A stretch of 64,000 bases of DNA from Diadema setosum (GCA_033980235.1 CM067067.1:39599985-39663984), one strand, 5' to 3'; shown: positions 1 to 23,138, counted from the first letter of the stretch. Numbers and translations: made by a program. Notes: a model not told the origin generated them from the sequence alone.

Positions 1-582
1 TTACGTCATGGCCATGTTGCCAGCTATTCAAGGTCTAATGGTGGTAAGCTGAAATACTAATTGGTAAATAATGTGTCGTAAATATTTTTGTGTTTCTATT
101 CAACGACTTCTGATTCAAGAAGGATGCGTGACACGGTTAATGTGGAAACAAAGCATGAATGAACTGTTATACAAGGAGTGGTTACATGATATCACTGTTA
201 ATGGTGATTGTGCATTAGGTGATGGGGAAAGGGTTGACCACTATGTGACGGGGCATAAACTTTCAATGTGGGCATAGATTCTCTAGCATAATCACATCAC
301 GTGGTGTTCTGAAAACACGAGAAATTCCTTTGACTGATTACCAGAAACTTTACCATGATCTATTGCTTGGACAAAAGGAGTGCACCGATTTCACGTTATC
401 AAAAGTTTCTTCGAGAAAATATCTTGCCTACGGTCTACTTAGCAGAGTAAATGGGACCTAAAGGAGTGTTTTTGAGCTTACATTTCACTATACCTGGTAC
501 TCATTACCTGAACGATAGATTTTTATCATTCGATTGTAGCACTTGTTATCTCTCCTGAACAGTTCTTAGCAAATTATGATAG
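1..582. other. Upstream region of the fucosyltransferase gene, no gene seen
   Basis: I see no convincing exon or repeat here. The open frames are short and resemble no family I know. The stretch at 586-609 is pyrimidine-rich and ends in CACAG, so it may be the 3' end of an intron whose 5' exon lies upstream of this window. Confidence 0.4.
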
Positions 583-1869
583 ATGCACTTTTCTGTTTCC
601 TGCACACAGGCATGGGTGTCCAAGTCATGTCTTTATCCCTACGCCTTCTTTTTGGGAATCATCACCGTCGTAGCCGTCTTCCAAGTCATCAACCTCATCG
701 ATCCACCCTACGTGATCAAGTTCCAAGGGACCCTGGAAGACAGAGTGGCCTTGTCAGCTCCGGACGGGTCACTTCCGGAGTGCGTCTATGACGTCCTCAT
801 CTTCGCTAAACCAATTTTGCTGAGTCGACAGTCTGAGTTTCTTAGTCTGACGTCACAATTGAAGAGAGTTGCTGGGCATAGACGTGATGTCAAGGTTGAA
901 TGTGATGCGGAGCCAAAACAAGTACCATGCTCTCTCCGAGTCAGTGTATCTGCCAATGAGACTGACCTCAAACACAGGGATGTGGTCATCTTTGGTCTGT
1001 CTCCCTCATCGTTGCGAGGAAGGATAGATGGTCTTAAATCAGATTCCCAACATAAACCCAACCAGCTTTGGGTTTTCATGTCGATGTTACCACCACTTAA
1101 AGCTATAAAACTAAATCCCAAACTTGGAAACTTTCCCGTTCATCTCTCTTGGACATATATGTCTGCGTCTGAACTGACGACACCGTTTGGGTATTACGTT
1201 CCAGATGAACCAATGGACACCAATGTGGTCATTCCAAATCATTCAGGAAAACGTAAAATAGTGGCGTGGATGGGCAATAACTGTGGGACGGACACTCATT
1301 GGCCTCGAGACGCATACTTGAACGAGCTCTCTAAACACATTCAGATCGACCGATACGGCCCTTGTACCAATCTCACATGTCTCCCGATGGATTCAGAGCA
1401 ATGTGGAATGCTAATGGGTCAGTACAAGTTTTTCATTGCCTTTGAAGATGCAGAATGCCAAGAGTACATCACAAACCAGTTCTGGCAAACTGCTCTCATT
1501 CATCACACCATCCCTGTGGTGTATGGCGCAAGAAAAATCAGCTTCCTCAAATTCGCTCCACCAGGCTCCTACATACATGCTGCCGACTTTGCTTCACCCA
1601 AAGCTCTCGCCGATTATCTTAAGGTAGTTGCCAAGAATGACGGGTTGTACCTCAATTACTTTAAGTGGAGGAGCTTGGGATCAATCAAGAAGGCATATCC
1701 TCCCTTTCGAAGGGAATCACTATGCAGATTATTGCCTCACATTCGAGACGTTAAGGTTGGGAGGTTACAGAGAAAACCCTTGTCTGAAACCAAGTGGTAT
1801 CAAAGTTGCCGCAAAGGACAAAATTCTTCTCAAATATCATCATTGAAAACTTGGGTCCCGTGGAGATGA
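583..1869 (+). CDS. Alpha-1,3-fucosyltransferase-like protein, GT10 family, type II Golgi membrane protein
   Basis: A 428-residue open frame with the layout of animal alpha-1,3/4-fucosyltransferases, which move fucose from GDP-fucose to N-acetyllactosamine-type glycans in the Golgi lumen. Residues about 17-39 form one membrane anchor after a short cytosolic tail. A stem region follows, then the catalytic domain: HLSWTYMSASELTTPFGYY (donor-domain start), AWMGNNC with the downstream PRDAYLNELSKHI, YGPC, FFIAFEDAECQEYIT, PVVYGA, PPGSYIHAADFASPKALADY and NDGLYLNYFKWR near the C-terminus. Sequons NET, NHS, NLT and NSS suit a luminal protein. Length and single-exon coding match the family. An in-frame stop sits directly before the ATG. 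The first nine codons may be intronic, because a CACAG acceptor lies at 605-609. One oddity: the usual Glu-Lys of the YITEK donor motif is Asn298-Gln299, so activity is uncertain although the fold assignment is strong. Confidence 0.85.
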   Translation: MHFSVSCTQAWVSKSCLYPYAFFLGIITVVAVFQVINLIDPPYVIKFQGTLEDRVALSAPDGSLPECVYDVLIFAKPILLSRQSEFLSLTSQLKRVAGHRRDVKVECDAEPKQVPCSLRVSVSANETDLKHRDVVIFGLSPSSLRGRIDGLKSDSQHKPNQLWVFMSMLPPLKAIKLNPKLGNFPVHLSWTYMSASELTTPFGYYVPDEPMDTNVVIPNHSGKRKIVAWMGNNCGTDTHWPRDAYLNELSKHIQIDRYGPCTNLTCLPMDSEQCGMLMGQYKFFIAFEDAECQEYITNQFWQTALIHHTIPVVYGARKISFLKFAPPGSYIHAADFASPKALADYLKVVAKNDGLYLNYFKWRSLGSIKKAYPPFRRESLCRLLPHIRDVKVGRLQRKPLSETKWYQSCRKGQNSSQISSLKTWVPWR

Positions 1870-2482
1870 TTACAAACCAGAAAAAAAAAAAAAGTTTGGT
1901 TACACATTTTACGGCCATGTAGCCGTCATTAAAACACTTACGAAGCAGTAATATGATGATGAGAAAAAACCCCACAAAAACATTGAGTCGGACTGACGTT
2001 CATGCAGAGATAATTAGTGCTGCTCTTTTTATATTGCTCATTGCTCATTCAGGAAATAATCAATTATTATAATCCTACTCAAGTATCTCGTCCTGGAAAC
2101 TACAATCCATATTCTTACGAAAAATGCCTGTTATCAATGCTGAGGCTTAATCACAATCTTTATTGTTATCGCTGTCATTGTTATGATTCCACCGCTGTCA
2201 TTACTACTACCTTGGAGGTGCGTTGGATCAATATCTTTTGTGTTTTTATGTAAGATAGAATGCGATCTATAACGTGTGTGTCAAGAGTGAAATGTAACCG
2301 CCATGTCGAGGCATATACGATATGATGCTCCTGTCTTTTTGAGAAAATACTAATGGCTACTAGGTGCACTGATCATAGTTATCTCCTGCTGTAATCCGCT
2401 GCCTCTGAGCTCTGCTATAGATCCTCATTATGACCTTTTTTTTTTTTTGCTTGTTAGCTGATGAAACCCGGAAGTGGCACCA
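1870..2482. other. Downstream flank of the fucosyltransferase gene
   Basis: This is probably 3' untranslated and intergenic sequence. There is an A-run at about 1880 and a T-run at about 2438. No coding segment or clear element was recognised. Confidence 0.35.
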
Positions 2483-2676
2483 GGGTCCCGTTGCATAAAA
2501 CTTTTTTAGCAACCTTAGAAAATTCTGGTTGGGATTTGCCCAACCTGAATTTTTTAAGGTTGCTAATCTAAGAATGTAAAATCCGTTGCATAAAAACTCT
2601 GGTTGGGAGCTTCCAACCGGAATTTTGTGATTTCAACCAGAAAAAAATCCGGTTGGAGTTTTATGCAACGGGCCCC
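2483..2676. mobile_element. MITE with GTTGCATAAAA inverted ends, nested palindrome
   Basis: The left end GGGTCCCGTTGCATAAAAC is mirrored by GTTTTATGCAACGGGCCCC at the right end. Inside, a second GTTGCATAAAAACT at about 2584 and repeated CTGGTTGGG/CCCAACC arms form a palindrome within the palindrome. There is no coding capacity. A related element with GTTTCATAAAA ends lies at 17187-17333. I could not identify the target-site duplication. Confidence 0.6.
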
Positions 2677-3801
2677 AGGAGTCTGAAGCGGGCCCCTCAC
2701 TTTTGAAAACGTGGCGCCGGTCATGACTTGAAGCAATACTAGTATGACATAATGATACTCTAGCGAATATCTTAAGTTTACCTTGCAATTACTACTTTAA
2801 TAATCGAGAAATTGCAACAGTGCACCTATGTATAATATGTCACTGGTACAGAACCATGACTGACACTATTGCAATGAGTGTCTTGAGTGAAGTCCATATA
2901 ATATAGTTATTATTAAAGACAATGTATAGTGTGATCTTTTTTTTTTTCTTTATAGTGTATACAGGTATAGCTGTTGCCACTCATTGCTCATGGATATTTC
3001 ATCTGATATTAAAGCACCCTTCAATAATATGTCGTGCTTGTGTATGATTAAAGCAGGGTCTACCCACGATTCTCTGTTTAACTTGTTTCATCCTGGGGAA
3101 TCTCGGATGATAATACAAATGGGATTTGCAATTTACATTCTCAGATGAAAATGTGTAGCTTATAGAGGGAACTCGTGGAATGTTTTATTCTGTGCATACA
3201 TTTAAAATAAGTATGCTAGCGTTATAGTAGCATTGAATTAGTATTTCAGATCCAGAGATTATAGAACATAATATTACAAACAATCATCTGTTGCATCATG
3301 AGGATAAGTCAAAGTAACTAACCTTGTCTAACCGCTAAGCTTTAATTAGATATTGCATTCAGTTTGGCACTTCGAAGACCTTGGCTCACCATGCTCACTG
3401 TGATTACGTAGATGGGTTAAATCACAGTCATTCCCGCATGTGTTGCAAATGATCTGTCATAATAATACTGAGTTTCGTTCGTTTAGCATTGCATCATAGA
3501 ACACATAACTCCGTTTTTGTCGATTGCTGTCATTAATGATTGTTCTCTCGTTTGGAATCGTTTGTCATATCATTATTTACACAAAGTTTTATTCCACTAT
3601 CGATCTACGTATCATGTCAAAAGAATGTAAATTCGAGTTACCGACAATAATGACCGAAGAGATTTTGACAAAATATCGACATGACCCTGGGCTCTGTTGC
3701 ATCTGCATTATTTTTTTTTTTTTTTGCAGTTGCTTGATATGGAAATGTTTTTCTTTTTGATTACGGATGTGCCTTCATTTAACGTACCATGAGCTTGGTA
3801 G
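2677..3801. other. Intergenic AT-rich sequence
   Basis: No gene, element or structured repeat recognised apart from short T-runs. Confidence 0.4.
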
Positions 3802-4193
3802 TTTAAGGGATGGTACAGTATTGGTGGAGATGAGAATTGGCTTTTAACTTTTTGCGAGATACCAAGAAAACACTAATGATATAGTACAGAGCATACCCTT
3901 TTAACAGGAATTCAAAGTTACTTTATTGATGAAAATCGGGTTTGGAATGACTAAAACATCCAAAAACAAAGAAAAACAAAGTGATCGTAATAAAGTGTGG
4001 GTCCCACACTTTATCAGAATCGCTCTTTTTTTGATATCTCAGCCATTTCAAAACCAGTTTTCATCAAATAAACGTTGAATTCCTCTTAGAATTACATGCG
4101 CTTTCATATTCTATAAGAGGTTTCTCATTATCTCACCAAAATATGTTAGAAACCTGAAATTAGGTCTAAACCAAAACTATACGATCCCTTTAA
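3802..4193. mobile_element. 390-bp palindromic MITE, copy 1
   Basis: The whole segment reads as an imperfect palindrome. TTTAAGGGATGGTACAGTA at the left is mirrored by the right end ACTATACGATCCCTTTAA. The arms pair through most of their length, and the centre AAAGTGTGGGTCCCACACTTT is itself a near-perfect hairpin. A second copy with the same arms lies at 24943-25333. There is no open reading frame, so this is a non-autonomous foldback-type DNA element. Confidence 0.65.
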
Positions 4194-4793
4194 CGGTTCA
4201 TTTTGATATCATTCCCGTCGTCACGGCTGCATTATTATATTTTATTTGTTTACACAGTGTTTTCATGGTCAATATAGAAACTGGTCCCCTTCAAACGTAA
4301 TATATTAAGCGTGACGCAGTAGAGGTACCATACGATTTTATCTCTGCTAGTCACCCGTATATTATTGATTATGAGCTGGAAAAGCGCAAACAGCAGTGTG
4401 GCCTTGCTCAAAATGATATTTTACCGTATTGCAATATCACATGTATGATGTATATTGTGCTTGCTTACACTTTTACGCACAGGACGCGATCAATTTGCGC
4501 AAACCGAGTGCAATGACGATAAAATGGACAATCAGGATTAGTGGCAATGTGAATAAACAGATAAAGATACTTTATCGTAGTCGTGCTGCTTCTTCTCCTT
4601 AATTCCTTTTCTCTTTCTCCTCCCTCCGACTCGCTCCCCCTTTTTTGAGCAAACCACTTTTAGAGACAGTTGTAAACTTTCGTTGGTGCCCATGGTGCAT
4701 GGTGTGCATGTTTGTATAATTTTTATGTGATGCATAAAATATGGAATGGGTGTGTGCGCGTTTGATAATTTCAGTTTTCATGCGTTTATTATC

Positions 4794-4832
4794 GTTATTA
4801 TTATCATTATTATTATTATTATCATTGTCATT

Positions 4833-4884
<52 letters not shown>

Positions 4885-4890
4885 TTTTTG
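4794..4890. repeat. ATT, AT and T simple-repeat tract
   Basis: Consecutive (ATT)n, (AT)n and a run of T. Confidence 0.9.
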
Positions 4891-5756
4891 TAGGTAGGGG
4901 GTTCGGTTGAAATCCGATTGGTTAAGCGTGACTTTTATAAAAGTCGTGACTATAATACAACAGATTTCATATTTGATGCATTTTTATAGTATCGACCTTT
5001 TAAAACTCTAGTTGGCGAGCCATGCAATGTTTCACATGGGTATTACGTCACACCTCATAGATCCCGTGTGAGGGGGAGGGGCGTGATTATAAAATGATTG
5101 TGCAATAACTCTCTTGGAAGATGTCTCAGATGCAGATTCTATGATTAAAAGGAACAAACAAAATCAGCAGAGTAATGGTGAAATAAACTAAAGCAGAGCT
5201 AATGTGGAAACTTGAATACACTGTTATTATTATAGCTGTCATTATACCAGTTTATACCCAAGAAGTCAATAGACAACGAATTTAATTGCCACCTGATAGC
5301 AGCTACGTATGTGCCTCACATCAAATCAAGGGCACAAATTACTGACGTTTTATTACCATCACCTTCACAAATTTGTGTCGGATTCTTATGAGCTGTTGTT
5401 TATACTATACTTCCCGATATTCTTCTACTTTTTTTTTTTCAGCAATAGAAGGAAACAATTTTCTTGAGATTATATTTTTGGTTTTGCGGGATGAAACTGA
5501 AATAATGTAAACGGGCATTTCACAGTATAATATGGCCTACTATATTATTATCACATCAGTCAATAAACCGGTCGGGTAAACAATGCTTTCAAATTTAGGT
5601 CTCTACCTCAATGTACCTATACATTGAACTCATGTTATTATTCTAATCGTTAACATTAAGTGTTTGTTTTTCGATTGACTACTATGATTGAGTCTGAGTG
5701 TTTCTATAAATACTTCTTTGCGATTAACCATTATCATCTATCGGGCCAGATCGAAA

Positions 5757-5760
<4 letters not shown>

Positions 5761-5791
<31 letters not shown>

Positions 5792-5863
5792 AAAAAAAAA
5801 ATATTTGTATGTGTATGTGTGTGTGTATGTGTGTGTGTGTGTGTGTGTGGAGGGGGGGGGGGG
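5761..5863. repeat. A-run, GT microsatellite and G-run
   Basis: A long A-run followed by (GT)n and a G-run. Open frames through it are low-complexity artefacts. Confidence 0.9.
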
Positions 5864-6790
5864 AAGAAAATGTGTCAAATCGCCTAGTGAATGGTGACCA
5901 ATATGCATTATGTCAACTTATTTACTTTGTAGGTAGACTACCTATACGAGGAGAAATCGTAACGTTTATAGTGTATACTACATCACGTAAAATTTTAAAG
6001 TGCTTGATCTACGCGTTTTAATGGATAAAAATGAAATCGACAAATTGTATAAAATGCTGTTTAGGCCTATTTGATGTCGAATTTGACAACCAGTTTTAAT
6101 AGTATAGGCCTAAACATCGGGGTGGGGGGGGGGGGTGGGGGGCTCACACAAATCCGAAGTTACCCTACATCATTCTCATCAATAGGGATGCATAGGCCCT
6201 ACTACTCAGTACAGGATCCGTAAGAACCGTCCAATCCCCAAGATAATTAGCTTTCAGAAGATGTAAGATGGCGAGAGTGAGTAATCTGGATATTTTTGTT
6301 TTTCTTTAAGTTTTACTATAACATTACAGGACCTTTACCGTTAAAACCGATACAGATTCTGTACAGATCGTTTACCCGGGGGGGGGGGGGGGAAGAGACA
6401 GTCATGAGGGGATGATGGCCGGGGCATCTCATGGGGTACTTACAGATATTATGTCAGAGGCAGGTCAAGTTAATCATTGATGTATCAAGTGGAGAAATTT
6501 TTAGGTCGCATGGTCCCGCAGATAAGGGCAGATTCTGTACAATCCTCCCGACAAAGGTCGCACTTAGGCGCCAGCCGCGTAGTAGAATTAGGTACCACCT
6601 CCATTACGATACGAGCGAGGGAGGTACCGTAACTGGTATGGTAGGCAGTGCAGTGTCTAGCTAGGTCAGTCAGTCTCGCCGATCAGCTCACACCAAGCAC
6701 ACGCTCGGGATAAACTATCGGGTCGGAGCGGGATCGCGGGCGCTCGTCGCTACAGATAGCTCTTCGTACGGTCAACTGTATACGGACAAG

Positions 6791-17446
<10,656 letters not shown>

Positions 17447-20238
17447 TGTCATCAATGGAAGAGTAAAGAATAAATGCTGCAGAGACTGTGGTGAAGGGAC
17501 GGTATTCAGTGATTCTTTGATCCATCCAGACATAGTGGTGGATTTAGTGCATTGAAGGGAATACTGTACTTGCTTACTGTGTGAAGGTAATTCTTGCTTT
17601 TGAATCATTGATTGAGAAGAAGAGAGGGCGTAAAACCAACAATCCGAATGAGAGAAGTAATCTGTTACTGCCACTTTGGCACTACTCATCAATATTGGTG
17701 CAGCTACTGAGACAGGATGAATCAAGTTGCTCTTGCCACAAAATAATGAGAATGAGTATTTAACATGTACCTCACGGAGGGAAGTGTGTTTGCTTTGGGA
17801 CCTGTGGATACAGATCACCATCAGTTTATCCACTGACATCAATGAAGCGATTCTCAATAGACTTTATGAGAGTAACACCAGACTCTCTTGGCAGTGTGGT
17901 CATTCTAGCAGATGAATTGAACTTGATTGGAACTAATATGTGATAGTTGTGCAATCCTATTATTTAGGATGTTTTCATTTCTATCTTTAATTCTGCTTTA
18001 AGTAGGAGTGATGTTTCACTAAATACATTCCATGAATGATTGTCATACTCATTATAGTGGAATCTTCTTTGTGGCAAATAGGAATTGTTTGGACAATGAT
18101 GCAGATGGGAACTGTCACATATAGGTTTCTTGAAACTGAAATAGTATCAGAACATTTTGAACAATACTGATGTTGCAAGTGTGTCAGAAATTTGATGGTG
18201 TGTAGAACTGTGGTAAAATAAAGATCAAATGTATTTTAGAGGCATCAGAGGGATGTAACAGTATTTTATATGAATGAATTTCTTATTGCACTAGTAGCAA
18301 GAAGTATTTTTGAAAACAAAGGTTGAAAGAAGGGAAAAACCAAATATACAAAAAAATCCTGATGTTTATCATTAAATGAAAACTAATGTATGTTTAATCT
18401 CTATGAAAAATACTGCTAATGATGACACAGTACATTTCTGAAGTAGCTTTCTATTGCATTCATGGTACAGGAGGAGTTATTTTTTTTTTCTCCAGCTTTT
18501 CCAGTTAAGTTTTGAGCTGGTTCATTGCCAAACTTTTAGAGAAATTGCTTCATGTATCACAGCACTCAAAACTTGATTTGTAGCATCTGTATTTGAAGTA
18601 TTGCTTAGGGTGTTCCCATGTAAAGCTCACAAACTATGCATGCCAAGACACTACATACGCAATAACCCTGAAAATATCTCTGCTACCTAGCCCACTTGCA
18701 GAGACATTAAAAGAATAGATTACTGACAGTCTAGAATAGAGTTAAACTTATGTGAAAATCCACTTGTCTATTCATGAATCATCTAACCACAAAGTATTTT
18801 TAGATTGATATCATTATATGCTGCTCTTACATTTGAGCATTTGTCTGTGTCCAATAATGTGCAAAGGAAGTAAACTACAATGGGACCTAAAAATGCTGCA
18901 TCATTTATTCTGTCTCTCTGTGATTGGTATGATTCTTGCTAAACTTAATAACTGTGGTTACAATTAGTGATGCCTGATATAAACTTACTAAGCTGCACTA
19001 AGTATGCACCATATCTCGCACACTTTTTATATGACCTGTTTACATAAGCCTCACACAATGTCTAGCACTGATGTTGTGTGTACGTAGGTGGTTCATAGGT
19101 TCTGATATGATTGTTTGCTATATGTGATATGATTTGACCTGCAGGTCTATATTTCCTTGTCTTCAGATTCTTTATATCTCTAACACCTATATGTTGTCTG
19201 GGTCACAGCATGAGATTTAGGAATGTATGCAGGCTGTATTCTTGGATTAGTGAGTGGGATTAATTTTGGCTGTGTTGGAATTCATGCAGCCTGTATTCTT
19301 GGATTAGTGAGAGAGACCTATTTTGCAGGTTTATTAGAGTCTCTATGTAAGATTCTGCTGATTTGTGTTTTATTTACATACCTCTAAAATAGCACAGACA
19401 TTTGCATACAGTGTGTGCAGGTTTGTGTGGATATGATAGGTGTATGGCTTTGTTTATGCTGATATTGATATATTTTCATACTGATCTAAGTACAAATGTT
19501 GAGAATGTGGTACGCCGGTAGGATATAATTACATTGCAATTAAAATTATATAGATATATGCAAACTGAGAAGATTTCATATGAATGTATTTTTTCTATGC
19601 ATGACACTGAGTAATGGCTGCCTTACAGGAAGCAACTCTCAAGACAAATTGAAAAAAAAAAATCACATACACAAAGAAACTGAGTGTAACATGATGCTTC
19701 TGCAGTAATATGCAGTCTCTTTCTCTTAGCCCAGTTGAAAGGAAGCCTAAAGCATGTCCTGCAGCTACTCATGTAATGTGTTTTTGTGAGATGGTATGCT
19801 CTCAATCAGCCAAAATTAAAAATCATGAATCGAAGTCTACAATATCAATCTGAAGTGTGTTAAAGATGGCAACTCAGATGGAAGTTTTTGAGCTGTACAG
19901 GTATACCCCATTCTCACTCTTACAATAGGAACCCACCTCACATTGCCTATCTCAAAGTCACCAAGTGAGCCTGTTACTATGGCAGTATCCACAATGGACT
20001 CCTGTCATAACAAAGTCCTCGTGACAGACAGTTTTCTTTTGTTATATCAAAACTTCGTTATAACCGAACAAATAAACAATAAAAGACATAGCAGATAATG
20101 TTGTAGTCTGAAATTTTACTTTGTCATTACCATAATTTTGTTATAACTGTGTTCGTTATAATAGGAGAGTACTGTATTTACATCCTTGTTTAGGACCAAT
20201 TGCTAGACACTTATATTTATTGATACTGCCAGCAATCT
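17447..20238. other. PECR 3' untranslated region and downstream sequence
   Basis: This follows the PECR stop codon. An AATAAA at 18217-18222 is a plausible polyadenylation signal, so the 3'UTR may end near 18240; other candidates exist farther on (AATAAATAAA near 21193). Between 19990 and 20170 the phrase CGTTATAA recurs in both orientations, possibly another degenerate MITE. No coding exon was seen. Confidence 0.4.
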
Positions 20239-20758
20239 TTAACTCTTTATGTGCCATGTTAGCGTGTCTGACTCAAGTCGACGGCATGCCAACTTCGCAT
20301 ATTCTGCTCAAACGCACAAACCCCCCAATCCAATCGATAAATCACCAAATGCCATGGTACAATGAAAGCCTTTCTTGCGCTTCCGTTCCTCTCACACATA
20401 CATGTAGCTTGCATTTTGTGTAGTGATTGATTATCAAGTAGTGTTCTCTACTGAATTTGGGTGTAAATTGTGAGTTTCTGTCACTGTTTTGTGTGCAAAA
20501 GTCATGCCTTTACAGTAATGTAGCTATTGGTCATGTGAAAGAAAAACAATCATAAATTTGTGACACAAAAATACATCCAAGCAAAATTTGGCATTTTCTC
20601 CACAAATTTACTCACTATTTGTGCAGCTCAACAGGAATCTATAGAAGTTACAGTACATAGACTTGAAAAACAGAATATTTTCCCAAAACATGACTATGTT
20701 GGTGTCTCAGAATAATGTGGCACTTGGGGGGTTTACACCATGGCACATGGAGAGTTAA
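20239..20758. mobile_element. TTAA-flanked MITE, piggyBac-like
   Basis: TTAACTCTTTATGTGCCATG at the left end is mirrored by CATGGCACATGGAGAGTTAA at the right end. TTAA at both borders is the target duplication used by piggyBac elements. The 520-bp interior has no transposase and only weak internal palindromy, so this is a candidate non-autonomous member. Confidence 0.45.
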
Positions 20759-22334
20759 TGACCACGTAGTGTGGGAAGAGAGGTTGGCCCGATTGAATAG
20801 ATCTTCATTCACTTCACAAAACACTTGACTCATTGTATAATCTGTTGAATCCTCTGTTCTTATTTTGGAAGCCCCACCCCAGTTATGAATGATGTAAGTT
20901 ACAGTGCCTTAAGACTGAATAGGTCTATAAAATGCTACAACAAGGGACAATACTGTGAAAGACAAAATTATTATTTTTTTTTTTGCATGTGAATAAGGTC
21001 TTTACTCTACATTCCACTGAACAACTCTTGCTTCTTTAGAAGAAAATATTAACTTTGACATTTAATGCAGAATGATGGAGAGATGCATGAGGACATTCAG
21101 AGCTCACCTCAAAAATATCTCTCTCAAAGCGTTTACTTTTGAAAGTAATAGGCGTGTAAACATTGTTATAAAAAGAATGTTTATGAATGTTCAATAAATA
21201 AAGCCAATAATATAGATGTCTGAGTCTTACTGTATTGAAAGTGAGATATCATGAAGTGTACAAGTGTTATGAAACTTGATTGGAGAGGGAGAGGAAAAAG
21301 TGTCATTTATATTTCAATATACACTGTACCACATATTAGATTACAGTTATGTACAATACACCTATATGTATGAAAAATACTACTTTTTCGATTCCATGTC
21401 TCAAATAAAAATGAAACTATTAAGGAAATGAATCAAAATTTTGTAATAAAATGCAGTATCATAAATTGTGCGGTTGAATTCATTGCCCAGCATTCCTACT
21501 GTACTTCATCTAAAACTATCATGTGATTGTCATTCATCTGGTGATCACCTGGATCAGATCCAAATAATATGCACAAACACCACATTTCCAGTGTTTTAGT
21601 CAAAATGCAATCCAACTCTTCTCTACCACGCCTCTATAAATCATTTATCACAGGCCTTTAGTTCTTACAATTAAGTCATACTACAATATAAATGTTAATG
21701 AATCCAACTTGAGCTTTCAGCACTTTAATTCTCATACACAGTGTACACAGGGTAACAGCCAAAAACTATTATTTAGCTGATGCTGCTCTAATTTGGCTAT
21801 TACTTATAGCCATGTTTAAATATTTACCAAGTCTGTCTCGCCAATTCTAAAGTTAACTTCATATTTACTTTGAAATGAAAACCAGGATATAAATAGTCTC
21901 TATTGAGTCACACTCAAATCTTCTACAAACAGAAACCAGAGTAGATAAATGATACAAAGTTTAAAGCTGATGTATTGCACAAGGAAGGGAGAATTACCTT
22001 AATGGTAAAGAATAACTTAAGAGTTTGGTCAATGATCATGAAAAGCACCATCACAACGAGTATAAAAGGGGATAAAGAACTACCCATAGCAGATTTACTG
22101 CTTGAATTATCCTGGTAGCTCTCACTGCAGAAAGGCGAGTTGGAGTAAAGAGCGTGATGGGGGGCAGGAATGAATGCAAAGAAATGCTGGAATAAAAACG
22201 ATAATAAAACGGGAAAAGGCGTCGACGATGAATTCCTCTAATTCAGGAGCACAATTTAAAAAACTCAATATGGCGTATACACGCCACCACACCCTCACAA
22301 TTCGCAATTGTAAGGAGCTCGAAGCTCTAAAGCT
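20759..22334. other. AT-rich sequence without a recognised gene
   Basis: Nothing supportable was seen here besides an AATAAATAAA near 21193 that could serve as a polyadenylation signal. Confidence 0.35.
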
Positions 22335-22750
22335 GGTATCTCACTGGGCGGCGAACGTTTGCGAACGTAGCGAATTTGAGATTCGACAACTTTTCTGACG
22401 AATGTTTGCGAAAAATCGAGGTTCGCTTCTGCCATTAGCGACAGTTAGCGACTTTTAGCGATGTTTAGCGACAATTAGCAACACTTGAGCGAACGTTTGC
22501 GAAGTGTTTGCGAAACACAGGTGGCGACTGTTAGCGACTGTTAGCAAACGTTAGCGACAGTTTTGCGTTAGCGACAGTTTTGCAAATGTTAGCGACAGTT
22601 TTGAAAATATCTACTGTTTGCAAAACCCTTGCGACAATTTGCGAATGTTTTGGGACCTGGAAAAGTACCAGGCGATTATGTATAGTCAGACCTATAAAAC
22701 CAACGTACAAACTTCCACTGCATTCAGATCTCTTGTGACCACCGTTCAAG

Positions 22751-23138
22751 ATGGATTTCCAGAATATGGAAATGAATTTCTGCCAAGAAGAGGCTCAACG
22801 TGCTGCTATCCTTCAAGAGCTGCTTTGCCTGGCTGCTGCTTCAGCTATCGTGCAGCTTAACCCATTCCATACTGAATTCTGAAATTGCCCTTGACTTAAT
22901 ACGCAGGCCACCAGGTTCCCGTGTGGAACGGGTTGGGAGAAAGAAGATGAAGAAGAACAAGAAAGGAAGAAGAAAAGAAAGACTGTTTTGGTCAGAGAGT
23001 GGTTGTTGCACAGGACAGACTTGGGTCAATATGAAAAGCTTTTGAAGCAATTACATGATGGGGATGTCAAAAGCTTCAAGAACTTTCTTAGAGTGGAACC
23101 ATACCTGTTTCAAGAGTTTTTATATAGGAACCATATGG
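22751..23138 (+). pseudogene. Broken N-terminus of a PIF/Harbinger nuclease, left copy
   Basis: The frame from the ATG at 22751 begins MDFQNMEM and runs through a hydrophobic stretch (ELLCLAAASAIV), then hits stops near 22880. The same frame resumes with a basic patch and REWLLHRTDLGQYEKLL, then KNFLRVEPYLFQEFL. In HARBI1-like nucleases this W(V/L)R.WL..R...GQYE.L...FRNFLRM.P..F.EL segment lies just upstream of the DDE catalytic domain. That domain is absent here, so this is a decayed, non-functional fragment. The family call rests on the motif pattern from general knowledge. Confidence 0.6.

Larger units (their letters stand above)
4194..6790. other. Intergenic region and presumed promoter/5'UTR of the PECR gene
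   Basis: This holds simple repeats (listed separately) and G-runs at about 6122-6141 and 6378-6392. The last 200 bases before the PECR start are richer in CpG than their surroundings, which fits a CpG-type start region. No TATA box could be assigned and no other gene was seen. Confidence 0.4.
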
